A stretch of DNA of 64,000 nucleotides from PFJX01 sp040751755 (GTDB lineage Bacteria; Pseudomonadota; Gammaproteobacteria; Burkholderiales; Thiobacillaceae): assembly GCA_040751755.1 (NCBI GenBank), contig JBFMHC010000020.1, forward strand, positions 124,001 through 188,000, in the 5' to 3' direction. The first letter of the stretch is position 1. The number at the start of each line of letters is the position of its first letter. The translations under genes were made by a program, and so were the position numbers. The notes beneath the pieces are model-generated. The model was not told where the DNA came from. It ran no database searches and was given only the letters and a program-made list of their open reading frames with translations. Positions 1-7,799 of this stretch are shown piece by piece.

Positions 1-618
1 GATGCGGCCTTCTCCCTGGCCTGCGTGCTGCAGCAGGGCGAGGACCTCGCGGGTGCCGCGCAGCTCTACGCACAGGTGCTGGCAGGCCGGCCCGACTACC
101 TCCACGCCCACTACAACCTCGGTGTGCTGCATATGGCCGCGGGCGAGCCGCAGCGCGCCGCGGACAGCTTCCGCGCCGCCTCGCGCCTGGCGCCCGCGTG
201 GACGGACGCGCGCGTGCGCCTGGCCGAGGCCCTGCTGGCGACGGGCCTGTCGCAGAATGCCCTCAAGGAGCTGATCGAGATCTTCCGCCTGTGCCCGGTC
301 AACTTCGCGATGTGGAGGCCCTTCGCCAGGTCCCTCAAGGGCCTGGACTGGTTCGAGTCGGCGCTTGCGCGTCCGGCCGGGGAGGTGGCCGAGGAGTTGC
401 AGCGGGCCGGCATCCTGCACGAACTGGCGCGCTTCGGTCCGGCCATCGACGCCTATCGCCGCGTCATCGCCATGAATGCCTCGCTGATCGAGGCGCGCAT
501 CGCCCTCGCGGACGCCTTGATGGATGCCGACCGCATGCCCGAGGCGGTGGAGCAGATGCAGGAGATCATGGCCCTGGAGATGGCCGGCATGGAGCGGGCG
601 GCGGTGGCCGGCGCTTAA
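1..618 (+). CDS. TPR-repeat protein, 3' part only
   Basis: The reading frame is open from base 1 (it begins D-A-A-F-S-L-A) and ends at TAA 616-618, so the true start lies upstream of the window. About 205 codons are visible. They contain TPR-like helical repeats (for example around HAHYNLGVLHMAAGEPQRA) and end in an Ala-rich tail; no glycosyltransferase core is visible in this part. The next two large genes are TPR proteins fused to glycosyltransferase domains, so this one probably belongs to the same flagellin-modification cluster as a partner or sister protein. That role is inference from position. There are 106 bases to the next start. Confidence 0.75.
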   Translation, partial: DAAFSLACVLQQGEDLAGAAQLYAQVLAGRPDYLHAHYNLGVLHMAAGEPQRAADSFRAASRLAPAWTDARVRLAEALLATGLSQNALKELIEIFRLCPVNFAMWRPFARSLKGLDWFESALARPAGEVAEELQRAGILHELARFGPAIDAYRRVIAMNASLIEARIALADALMDADRMPEAVEQMQEIMALEMAGMERAAVAGA

Positions 619-724
619 CGCCCGGGGCGTACGGCGCCTCCATGCGCGCCCTGTCGGACAGGGGCCGCATTTCGTCCACACATGCCCGCGTGTACATTTC
701 GCGCTCAGACTTCGACATTCCCTC

Positions 725-2836
725 ATGACCGATCCACGCAGCGAACAGGACATCGGCCAGGCACTGCACCTGGCCCACGGGTACTTGCAGGCGGGCCGCG
801 CGCAGCTCGCCGAGATGGTCTGCCAGCAGGTGCTGGCGAAATGCCCCGGGCACGCCGATGCACTGCATCTCGCCGCGATGGCGGCATTCACGCAGGGGCG
901 GCCCGCCCAGGCCGCGGAGCGCTTGCGTCTTGCCGTCGTGGCGGCGCCCGAGCGTGCGGAATTCTGGAACGATCTGGGCGAGTGCCTGCGCGCCGATGGG
1001 CAATCGGAGGCGGCGCTGGAGGCCTTTGGCACCGCCTTGTCGATCCGGCCCGGCTATGCGCAGGCGCACAACAACCAGGGTGTGGCGCTGTGCCAGGCGG
1101 CGCGGCGCGAAGAGGCGGTCGCGGCCTTCCGCGACGCGCTCGCCAGTCAGGCGGATTACCCCGAGGCGGAGTCCAACCTCGGCATCACCCTGGCGGACCT
1201 GGGACGCCATGAGGAGGCCCTGCCGCATCTGCGCACCGCCCTCGCGCTTGCCCCCGGCAACGCACTGGCCAGGGAGCGCCTGGCCAATTCCTGCCTGGCG
1301 CTGAAGCTGGACGACGAGGCCTGCGAGCATTTCCGCGAGTTGGCGCGCCTGCTGCCGGACAACTTCGAGGCCTGGTACGCGCTCGGCGGGCTGGAACAGC
1401 GGCGCAAGCACTACCCGGAGGCCCTGGCGGCACTGGAGCAGGCGGTGGCCCTGAAGCCGGAGCACCCCTGGGCGCGTTTCCACCTCGGCATGGTGCTGGA
1501 GGAACTGGACCGCCTGGAGGAGGCCCTGGAGCAGATGCTGGTCGCCGATCGCCTGGTACCCCAGCACCCGCCCACCCTCACGCGCATCGCCCTGCTGCTG
1601 CGCAGCCTGCGCCGTCTCGACGAGGCGGAGGCGGCGATACGCGCCGCCCATGCCCTGAAGCCGGACGACGTGTTCGTCCTCAACACCCTCGGCCTCGTGG
1701 CGCTGTCGCGCCGGCACTGGGAGCAGGCCTCGGCCGCCTTCATGGCGGCGGCTGACGCGCGGGTCGAGATGGCCCTGCCGCTGGTGAACATGGCCAGCCT
1801 GTATGGGCAGAAGGGGGACTTCGAGCGGCGCAGGCACTACTTCGGCCTGGCCCTTGAACGCGCCCCGCACGACGACCAGATCCGCTTCTCCTACGCCCTT
1901 TCCCAGCTCCTGCTGTCCGAGTGGGCGGAGGCGTGGCGCAACTACGCCCACAGGCCCACGATCACCCGAACCCCGGGTTACGACTTCCTCGCCGCCCCCC
2001 TGCCCATGGACCTGCGCGGCAAGCGCATCCTCGTGCAGATGGACCAGGGCCTGGGCGACGAACTCCTGTTCCTGCGTTTCGCCAAGGTACTGAAGGCGCG
2101 CGGCGCCTGGCTGGCCTACCGCCCCAACCCCAAGCTCGCCAGCTTCGTCGGCAAGCTGCCCTTCATCGACATGGCGGTGAGCCACCGCGAGACGCCGGCG
2201 GACCTGGACTACCGCGTCGCCGTGTGCGATCTGGCGCTGGCCGTGGACATGCGCGCCGAGGCGGATATCCCGCCGCCGGTCGAGCTGGTGCCCTCGCATG
2301 GCGCGCTCGGCCAGGCGCGGCGCCTGCTGGCGTCGCTCGGCGCGGGGCCGTTGATCGGCGTGACCTGGCGCGGCGGCACCTCCAAGGAGGAGTTCTCGAA
2401 GTGGAATGTCCTTTACAAGGAGATCGACCCGGACCTGCTCGCCGACCTGCTGCGCGACGTGCCCGGGCAGGTGCTGATCCTGCAGCGCAAGCCCAAGGCG
2501 GGCGAGATCGAGCGCTTTGCCGAGCGTCTCGGCAGGCCGGTGCACGACCTCAGCGCCGTCAACGAGCAATTGGAGGTGATGCTGGCGCTTCTCAGCCTGA
2601 TCGACGAGTATGTCGCGGTGAGCAATACCAACGTCCACCTCAGGGCCGGTGCCGGACGCATCAGCCGAGTCCTGATCCCGCACCCGCCGGACTGGCGCTG
2701 GATGGCCGCGGGACGCAGCCCCTGGTACCCGGACATCCCGACCTATCGCGAGGCCAGTGGTGGCGCGGGCTGGGGCGAGGCGTTGGCGCGGCTGCACAGA
2801 GATTTGCTTGAAACGAAAAAAGGAGACTCGTTTTGA
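725..2836 (+). CDS. TPR-glycosyltransferase fusion protein (FlmG-like, putative flagellin glycosyltransferase)
   Basis: 703 aa from ATG 725 (M-T-D-P-R-S). The frame is open further upstream, but the TPR array and the AT-richer leader fit this start. Residues about 15-420 are a long TPR array with the usual small/large alternation (YAQAHNNQGVAL, YPEAESNLGITL). Residues about 430-695 resemble a GT-B family 9 (heptosyltransferase-like) domain: GLGDELLFLRF near 440, GVTWRGG, and a conserved S-N-T-N-V-H-L-R near the C-terminus. A TPR plus GT layout is known from FlmG, which glycosylates Caulobacter flagellin. The sugar and target are inferred from the flagellin genes downstream. The stop overlaps the next gene by 4 bases, indicating translational coupling. 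Confidence 0.82.
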   Translation: MTDPRSEQDIGQALHLAHGYLQAGRAQLAEMVCQQVLAKCPGHADALHLAAMAAFTQGRPAQAAERLRLAVVAAPERAEFWNDLGECLRADGQSEAALEAFGTALSIRPGYAQAHNNQGVALCQAARREEAVAAFRDALASQADYPEAESNLGITLADLGRHEEALPHLRTALALAPGNALARERLANSCLALKLDDEACEHFRELARLLPDNFEAWYALGGLEQRRKHYPEALAALEQAVALKPEHPWARFHLGMVLEELDRLEEALEQMLVADRLVPQHPPTLTRIALLLRSLRRLDEAEAAIRAAHALKPDDVFVLNTLGLVALSRRHWEQASAAFMAAADARVEMALPLVNMASLYGQKGDFERRRHYFGLALERAPHDDQIRFSYALSQLLLSEWAEAWRNYAHRPTITRTPGYDFLAAPLPMDLRGKRILVQMDQGLGDELLFLRFAKVLKARGAWLAYRPNPKLASFVGKLPFIDMAVSHRETPADLDYRVAVCDLALAVDMRAEADIPPPVELVPSHGALGQARRLLASLGAGPLIGVTWRGGTSKEEFSKWNVLYKEIDPDLLADLLRDVPGQVLILQRKPKAGEIERFAERLGRPVHDLSAVNEQLEVMLALLSLIDEYVAVSNTNVHLRAGAGRISRVLIPHPPDWRWMAAGRSPWYPDIPTYREASGGAGWGEALARLHRDLLETKKGDSF

Positions 2837-3519
2837 TCCGTGTATTCATCGGCTACGACGCCAAACTCCCCGTGCTGTACAACGTGCTGCAGCACAGCAT
2901 CCAGGTGCGTTCCTCGCAGCCGGTCTCCATCAACCCCATCATGCTCAGCCAGCTCTCCGGCATCTACAGGCGCGAGCGCCACCCCCTCGCCTCGACCGAG
3001 TTCTCCTTCTCGCGCTTCCTCGTGCCCTACCTCTCGAACTACGAGGGCTGGTCGCTGTTCATCGACAACGACATGCTGGTGCTGGACGACATCGCCAAGC
3101 TGTGGGCGCTGCGTGACGAGCGGTATGCGGTGATGTGCACCAAGCACGAGCACCAGCCGCGCGAGGAGGTGAAGTTCCTCGGCACGGTGCAGACCAAGTA
3201 CGAGAAGAAGAACTGGTCCAGCGTCATGCTGTTCAACAACGCCAAGTGCAAGGCCCTGACGCCGGACTACGTGAACAGCGCGAGCGGCCTGGAACTGCAC
3301 CAGTTCAAGTGGCTGGGCAACGACGAGCTGATCGGCGGCATCCCCCTGCGCTGGAACCACCTGGTCGGCTACGACGCACCGAACCCGGACGTCTCGCTGG
3401 TGCACTACACCCTGGGCGGTCCCTACTTCGACGAGAACAAGGACTGCGAATACGCCGCCGAATGGTTCCGCGAGCGCGATCACATGCTGCATTGCGAACA
3501 ATGGAGGAAGGAGGCATGA
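2833..3519 (+). CDS. putative GT-A fold glycosyltransferase
   Basis: 228 aa. The start is TTG 2833, overlapping the previous stop (TTGA). It is supported by an AGGAG at about 2820-2825 with good spacing, and the protein then begins M-I-R-V-F-I-G-Y-D, a typical first beta strand for this fold. The sequence FIDNDM (about residue 76) looks like the metal-binding D-x-D of GT-A or GT8-like enzymes. The C-terminal half contains VHYTLGGPYF, typical of small glycosyltransferases that use nucleotide sugars. No signal peptide or membrane segment is visible, so it should be cytoplasmic. It lies between two TPR-GT genes with 4-base overlaps on both sides. Donor sugar and acceptor are unknown; flagellin glycan synthesis is inferred from context. 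Confidence 0.75.
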   Translation: MIRVFIGYDAKLPVLYNVLQHSIQVRSSQPVSINPIMLSQLSGIYRRERHPLASTEFSFSRFLVPYLSNYEGWSLFIDNDMLVLDDIAKLWALRDERYAVMCTKHEHQPREEVKFLGTVQTKYEKKNWSSVMLFNNAKCKALTPDYVNSASGLELHQFKWLGNDELIGGIPLRWNHLVGYDAPNPDVSLVHYTLGGPYFDENKDCEYAAEWFRERDHMLHCEQWRKEA

Positions 3520-6116
3520 GCACGCCGCAAGTCGTAAATGTGCAGGAGGCCCTGCAGATCGCCGCTCGCCTGCATGAGGACGGGCGCCTGGACGAGGCCG
3601 AAGCGGTCTACCAGAAGGCCCTGATGGGCGAGCCCGACAACGCCGAGGCCTTGCATGGACTGGGCGTGCTGATGGTGCAGTGGGGGCAGCCGGAACAGGC
3701 CATTCCCCTGCTCTCGAAGTCCCTGGCGAGCCGGCCCGACTACCCCCTGGCATACAACCACCTGGGCTGCGCCTATCAGTCGCTGGGGCGCAACGACGAG
3801 GCCCTGAAGGCCTACGAACAGGCGGTGCAGTGCGACCCGGCCTTCGCCGAGGGCTGGAACAACCTGGCCATCACCCTGGCCGGCACGGGTCGGCTGGCTG
3901 AGGCGGAGGCGAAACTGCGCCACGCCATCCGCCTCTGGCCCGAGTACGCCAAGGCCTACGACAACCTGGGCATGCTGTTGCAGCAGCAGGGGCGGCTGTC
4001 CGAGGCGCTGCAGGCCTTCGAGCAGTCGATCAAGCTGGATGGCGGCACGCCCGAGTCTGTCGAGAACTTCAAGAACGCCCTCATGCTGGCGGGCGACGCG
4101 GAGAGCTTCGTCGATCGCTTCGAGCGCGAGCTGGGCGAGGCCGTCGCCCAATATCAGCAGACCGTCAGCGAACACCCGCAGGTCGCCGAGGCGCACAACA
4201 ACCTGGGCAACGCCCTGAAGGAACAGCGTCGCTACGAGGAGGCCATCGGCCACTACAAGCTGGCCGTGGCCCTGCGCCCCGACTACACCGCGCCGCTCAA
4301 CAACTGGGGTGTGGCCCTGCAGGAAATGGAAAGGCCGGCCGAGGCCATCCCGTATTACGAGGCCGCCCTCGCCATCAATCCGGACGACGCCCAGGTGCGC
4401 AGCAACCTCGCCGCCGCCATGATGGAACTGGGGCGGATCGACGAGGCGCTCGACCATCTGGAGGCCTCGGTCTACCTCAATGCCGACTACCAGGAGGCGC
4501 GCTACAACCTCGCCCTTGCCCTGCTCAACCTGGGGCGCCTGGAAGAAGGGTGGCGCCACTACCTGTATCGCGGCTCGCTCAAGCAGCGGCAGAATGCCGA
4601 GGCCTTCCTGGAGCGCCACCTGCCCGCGGACCTGCATGGCAAGCGCATCCTCCTGACCCGCAACCAGGGCATCGGCGACGAGCTGTTCTTCCTGCGCTTC
4701 GCCGCGCAGCTGAAGGCACGCGGCGCCTGGGTCGCCTATCGCGCCGCGGACAAGATCGCGCCGCTGGCCGGGCGCCTGCCCTTCCTCGACCAGGTGGTGG
4801 GGCGGCACGAGACGCCGCAGGACCTGGACTACCTGTTCTCCATCGGCGACCTGCCGCTGGCGCTGGGGGTGCACGACCTGGCCCAGGTCCCGGCCTCCGT
4901 GACCCTCGCGCCGCCCGCGGACGCCGTCGCGCAGGTCGAGACGCGCCTGGCGCCGCTGCTAGCCCTGGGCGCGCCGCTGATCGGCGTGACCTGGCGCGCC
5001 GGCGCGGACAAGAGCGACCCGGAGACCAGCAAGTCGCGCCTGCCCTACAAGGAATATCCGCTCGACGCGCTGGCCGGTGTGCTGCGCGACGTGCCAGGCA
5101 CGGTGCTGGTCGTGCAGCGCCACCCGAAGGCGGGCGAGGTCGAGGCCTTCGCCGCCGCATTGGGTCGGCCGGTCTTCGACTTCACCGACCTGAACGACGA
5201 CCTCGACCAGATGCTGGCGCTGATGGCGCGGCTGGACGAATACGTGGGGGTCAGCAACACCAACACCCACCTGCGCGCCGCCGTCGGGCGCGCCTCGCGC
5301 GTGCTGGTGCCGACCAACATCCTCGACTGGCGCTGGATGAACACCGGCGAGCGTTCGCCGTGGTTCCCCGATTGCCGCATCTATCGCCAGACCCCCGAGG
5401 GCAGTTGGATGGGGGCGACCCTGAACCTGCGTGGCGATCTCGTCGCGCGTTACCAGGGTGCCGGCGAGCCGGAAGGCCGCCCCACCTATGACCGCGCGCA
5501 TCCCAGCCCCTGCTACCAGCCGCTCATGGCGCTGTATCGCCAGATGCATGCCGCCGGCCCGGAAGTATTTGCCGGCAAGTCGGTATTTTTTGCCGCTGCC
5601 AAGGTGCGCGACCTGGTGCAGCGCTTCGGCGCGCGGCACCTGCTCGACTACGGCAGCGGCAAGGGCGAGCAGTACAAGGCGACCAACATCTCCCTGCATG
5701 GCGTTGTCGGGGTCTGGCCCAGCCTCAAGGACTACTGGGGGGTGGACGAGGTCACCTGCTACGAGCCGGCGACCGGCGCGCCCGCCGACGGCGTGGCTGG
5801 CCAGTACGACGGCGTGATCTGCGTCGACGTGCTGGAACACTGCGCGGCCGAAGACCTGCCCTGGGTCGTGGAGGAGCTGTTCGCGCACGCGCGCCGCTTC
5901 GTGTTCGCCAACGTCGCGTCCTACCCTGCGGCCAAGGTCCTGCCGAACGGCGACAACACGCACGTCACGCAGCGCCGCGAATACTGGTGGAAGGCGCTGT
6001 TCGCCGAGATCGGGGCGCGTTATCCCGATGTGCACTGGGTCTGCGGCGTGGACCGCATCGTCATCGTCGGTGGCGAGAAGGAGATCAAGGAGACCCTGCT
6101 CGCCAAGCCGGGCTAG
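3516..6116 (+). CDS. TPR-glycosyltransferase-methyltransferase three-domain fusion
   Basis: 866 aa from ATG 3516, which overlaps the previous TGA by 4 bases. Residues about 1-365 are TPR repeats. Residues about 370-645 are a GT domain paralogous to that of the gene at 725 (NQGIGDELFFLRF, GVTWRAG, VSNTNTHLRAAVG). Residues about 650-866 look like a class I SAM-dependent methyltransferase: LLDYGSGKGEQYK (motif I, near 708) and CVDVLEH. The fusion suggests one polypeptide that binds a protein through the TPRs, adds a sugar and perhaps methylates it. Flagellin is the obvious candidate target because the gene sits directly upstream of two flagellin genes. A strong terminator follows. Domain calls are by motif only. 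Confidence 0.8.
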   Translation: MSTPQVVNVQEALQIAARLHEDGRLDEAEAVYQKALMGEPDNAEALHGLGVLMVQWGQPEQAIPLLSKSLASRPDYPLAYNHLGCAYQSLGRNDEALKAYEQAVQCDPAFAEGWNNLAITLAGTGRLAEAEAKLRHAIRLWPEYAKAYDNLGMLLQQQGRLSEALQAFEQSIKLDGGTPESVENFKNALMLAGDAESFVDRFERELGEAVAQYQQTVSEHPQVAEAHNNLGNALKEQRRYEEAIGHYKLAVALRPDYTAPLNNWGVALQEMERPAEAIPYYEAALAINPDDAQVRSNLAAAMMELGRIDEALDHLEASVYLNADYQEARYNLALALLNLGRLEEGWRHYLYRGSLKQRQNAEAFLERHLPADLHGKRILLTRNQGIGDELFFLRFAAQLKARGAWVAYRAADKIAPLAGRLPFLDQVVGRHETPQDLDYLFSIGDLPLALGVHDLAQVPASVTLAPPADAVAQVETRLAPLLALGAPLIGVTWRAGADKSDPETSKSRLPYKEYPLDALAGVLRDVPGTVLVVQRHPKAGEVEAFAAALGRPVFDFTDLNDDLDQMLALMARLDEYVGVSNTNTHLRAAVGRASRVLVPTNILDWRWMNTGERSPWFPDCRIYRQTPEGSWMGATLNLRGDLVARYQGAGEPEGRPTYDRAHPSPCYQPLMALYRQMHAAGPEVFAGKSVFFAAAKVRDLVQRFGARHLLDYGSGKGEQYKATNISLHGVVGVWPSLKDYWGVDEVTCYEPATGAPADGVAGQYDGVICVDVLEHCAAEDLPWVVEELFAHARRFVFANVASYPAAKVLPNGDNTHVTQRREYWWKALFAEIGARYPDVHWVCGVDRIVIVGGEKEIKETLLAKPG

Positions 6117-6136
6117 GGCTCACCGGCACCTTGCAA

Positions 6137-6164
6137 AGGCGCGCCCGCGGGCGCGCCTTTTTTA
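6137..6164 (+). terminator. Rho-independent terminator after the glycosyltransferase cluster
   Basis: A perfect 10-bp GC-rich stem (AGGCGCGCCC at 6137-6146 pairing with GGGCGCGCCT at 6149-6158) is followed by a T run (6158-6163) and a second T stretch. It separates the glycosyltransferase genes from the flagellin unit. Confidence 0.9.
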
Positions 6165-6185
6165 TTTTTCGGGGGAGATTTGTGG

Positions 6186-6203
6186 TTGGCACGCTCGTTG
6201 CTT
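6186..6203 (+). promoter_or_regulatory. sigma-54 (RpoN) promoter of flagellin 1
   Basis: TTGGCACG, four bases, then TTGCTT is an essentially perfect -24/-12 sigma-54 element. The invariant GG (6188-6189) and GC (6200-6201) are 10 bases apart. Transcription should start near 6213, leaving a leader of about 100 nt before the flagellin ATG at 6312. That leader holds a small perfect hairpin (TCGGC 6252-6256 with GCCGA 6261-6265). Sigma-54 control of flagellin genes is known in Caulobacter and several other polar flagellates. Confidence 0.88.
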
Positions 6204-6311
6204 TTGGGTCCTCAACCGCGATTCATCGTGGAGATTTGAAGTCGGAGTCGATCGGCTATCGCCGAGCCCGTTTCTCAAGGTGATGCCCAAAACCTAGGCA
6301 AGGAGTAAACA

Positions 6312-7124
6312 ATGAAGGAAATCGCACTGACGGCGAGCATGCGGCAAAACGTGGTCAGCCTTCAGCTGACGGAAGCGTTGATCAACCGTACCCAGGATCG
6401 GCTCGCGTCCGGGAAACGGGTCAACAGCGCCCTGGACAACCCCACCAACTTCTTTGCCGCGGCGGCGCATTCGCAGCGCGCCAACGACCTGCTGGGCCGC
6501 AAGGATGCGATGGGCGAGGCGATCCAGACCATCAAGGCCGCGGACACCGGTATCTCCGGCATCAAGACCCTGCTGGAATCCGCCAAGGGCCTGGTCGAGG
6601 CGGCGCGCTCCGCGACCACCGCCGACCGTTCCGCCCTGGGCACCCAGTTCAGCCAGATCCTCATCAAGATCAACGACCTGATCGAGGACTCCGACTACAA
6701 GGGGGTGAATTACCTGGAGGCGGGTTCCCTGACGGTCCTGTTCAACGAGGACGGTTCCAACGCCCTTACCGTCACCGGCTTCACCGCCAATATCGCCTCC
6801 CTGGGGGTGAGCTCCTCGGGGTCGAGCATCTCCGCCGGCGGCGCCAACCTCGATGCCGCGGCCTCGCAGATCCAGGTGGCCATCACCACCATGAATACCC
6901 AGGCCTCCATCCTCGCCAGCAACCTGTCGATCATCAGCGGGCGCCTGGAGTTCACCACCAACATTGTGAACGTTCTGAAGGAAGGCGCCGACAAGCTGAC
7001 GCTGGCCGACATGAACGAGGAAAGCGCGAACATGCTGGCCTTGCAGACCCGGCAGAACCTCGGCACCACCTCCCTGAGCCTGGCCTCGCAGGCGGCGCAG
7101 TCGGTCCTGCGCCTGTTCGGCTAA
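6312..7124 (+). CDS. flagellin 1 (short, alphaproteobacterial type)
   Basis: 270 aa filament subunit. ATG 6312 is preceded by AAGGAG at 6299-6304. The N-terminal D0/D1 helix reads ALTASMRQNVVSLQ, and SGKRVNSALDNPTNFF follows at 34-48. The C-terminal D0 helix is QNLGTTSLSLASQAAQ. The central part (about 130-180) is very short, so the protein lacks D2/D3 outer domains. It includes a Ser-rich stretch at 163-176 (SLGVSSSGSSIS), a plausible O-glycosylation site on the filament surface. The N-terminal wording differs from enterobacterial flagellins and resembles alphaproteobacterial ones. It is preceded by a sigma-54 promoter and followed by its own flaF gene. By eye it differs from flagellin 2 at about 21 of 266 aligned positions. 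Confidence 0.93.
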   Translation: MKEIALTASMRQNVVSLQLTEALINRTQDRLASGKRVNSALDNPTNFFAAAAHSQRANDLLGRKDAMGEAIQTIKAADTGISGIKTLLESAKGLVEAARSATTADRSALGTQFSQILIKINDLIEDSDYKGVNYLEAGSLTVLFNEDGSNALTVTGFTANIASLGVSSSGSSISAGGANLDAAASQIQVAITTMNTQASILASNLSIISGRLEFTTNIVNVLKEGADKLTLADMNEESANMLALQTRQNLGTTSLSLASQAAQSVLRLFG

Positions 7125-7136
7125 GGCGTTGTGAAC

Positions 7137-7200
7137 GGCCCGGCGCCGCGCCGGGCCAACGTTTGAGATCCTTGCCCCGGCCGCGCGGTCCGCGCCGGGG
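7137..7200 (+). promoter_or_regulatory. two tandem GC-rich hairpins between flagellin 1 and flaF
   Basis: The first hairpin is a perfect 9-bp stem (GGCCCGGCG 7137-7145, CGCCGGGCC 7149-7157) with a 3-base loop. The second pairs CCCCGGC (7175-7181) with GCCGGGG (7194-7200). Neither has a T run, so simple termination is unlikely. They could stabilise the 3' end of an abundant flagellin mRNA or lower expression of flaF relative to flagellin. Confidence 0.6.
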
Positions 7201-7229
7201 CCCCAGGTCGGAAATGAAAGGGGTTGAAC

Positions 7230-7607
7230 ATGGAAATGAACATGCAGGTTGCCATGGATGTGGAAAATCTGGACGAGAAGAGCGATGCGCGTGAACTGGA
7301 GGCGGCCCTGCTGGTGCGGGCGGCGCTGGCCCTGAAGGCCTGCCAGGAGGAGTGGGGCGGCGAGGGCCACGAGGCCCGGCTGGACGAGGCCTTGAGGTTC
7401 AATCAGCGCCTGTGGACGGTGTTCCAGAGCGAGCTGACCAGTACGGACAATCCCCTGCCGGACGAGGTGCGCCAGAACCTCCTCAACCTGTCCTGGTTCG
7501 TCGACAAGCGGACCTACGAGACCCTGGCCAATCCGGTTGCCTCCAACCTGAGCGTGTTGATCGACATCAACCGCCACATCGCCGAAGGCCTTGCCGGCCA
7601 GGCCTGA
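7230..7607 (+). CDS. flaF: FlaF family flagellin export/assembly protein (copy 1)
   Basis: 125 aa from ATG 7230, chosen because AAAGGGG at 7217-7223 lies about 6 bases upstream; in-frame ATGs at 7236 and 7242 are also possible. The conserved FlaF features are RELEAALL, an R-F-N-Q-R-L-W-T block, NPLPDEVRQNLLNLS and FVDKRT. In Caulobacter and related bacteria FlaF is needed for flagellin production and secretion and binds flagellin. This copy follows flagellin 1 and is closed by a terminator, forming a two-gene unit. It is clearly related to, but diverged from, the second copy at 9778. No FliS gene is seen nearby. Confidence 0.88.
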   Translation: MEMNMQVAMDVENLDEKSDARELEAALLVRAALALKACQEEWGGEGHEARLDEALRFNQRLWTVFQSELTSTDNPLPDEVRQNLLNLSWFVDKRTYETLANPVASNLSVLIDINRHIAEGLAGQA

Positions 7608-7656
7608 GCCGCCGGACCCGCCGCACGGCGGGGCGCCTGTCGCCGTCATCTTCCAG

Positions 7657-7681
7657 CACCCGCCCCGCGCGGGTGTTTTTT
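7657..7681 (+). terminator. Rho-independent terminator after flaF copy 1
   Basis: Stem CACCCGC (7657-7663) with GCGGGTG (7669-7675), followed by six T residues (7676-7681). It ends the flagellin 1-flaF unit just before the sigma-28 promoter. Confidence 0.88.
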
Positions 7682-7694
7682 CTTGGCAAGGCGC

Positions 7695-7721
7695 TAAAGT
7701 TTTTTTTGCCGCCGCCGATAT
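7695..7721 (+). promoter_or_regulatory. sigma-28 (FliA) promoter of flagellin 2
   Basis: TAAAGTTT (7695-7702), 11 bases, then GCCGATAT (7714-7721). This matches the E. coli FliA consensus (TAAAGTTT-N11-GCCGATAA) at 15 of 16 positions with the exact spacing. The start site would be near 7730, giving a leader of about 70 nt. Confidence 0.92.
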
Positions 7722-7757
7722 GGTGTGCGCAGCGCCCGTTCGGGCGGGCTGCTTTCC

Positions 7758-7793
7758 GGAGGGAGAACCCTCCTAACCGTCCTAGAAAAGGAG
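7758..7793 (+). promoter_or_regulatory. possible leader RNA switch over the flagellin 2 Shine-Dalgarno
   Basis: GGAGGG (7758-7763) pairs perfectly with CCCTCC (7768-7773) around an AGAA loop. Alternatively CTCCT (7770-7774) can pair with the Shine-Dalgarno AGGAG (7789-7793). The two pairings exclude each other: the first leaves the ribosome site free and the second hides it. FlbT is known in Caulobacter to act on a flagellin mRNA leader, so this is a candidate target. Function is inference. Confidence 0.4.
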
Positions 7794-7799
7794 TTTCAA

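Noticed and set aside
566..2797. 743-codon open frame on the minus strand across the TPR-GT gene
   Set aside because: It is opposite a well-supported TPR-GT gene, has Arg/Gln/Val-rich composition with no domain, and arises from the high third-position GC of the real gene.
7684..7701. Second possible sigma-54 site (TTGGCAAGG) before flagellin 2
   Set aside because: The required GC at -12 is missing at the correct spacing, and the overlapping sigma-28 site is nearly perfect.
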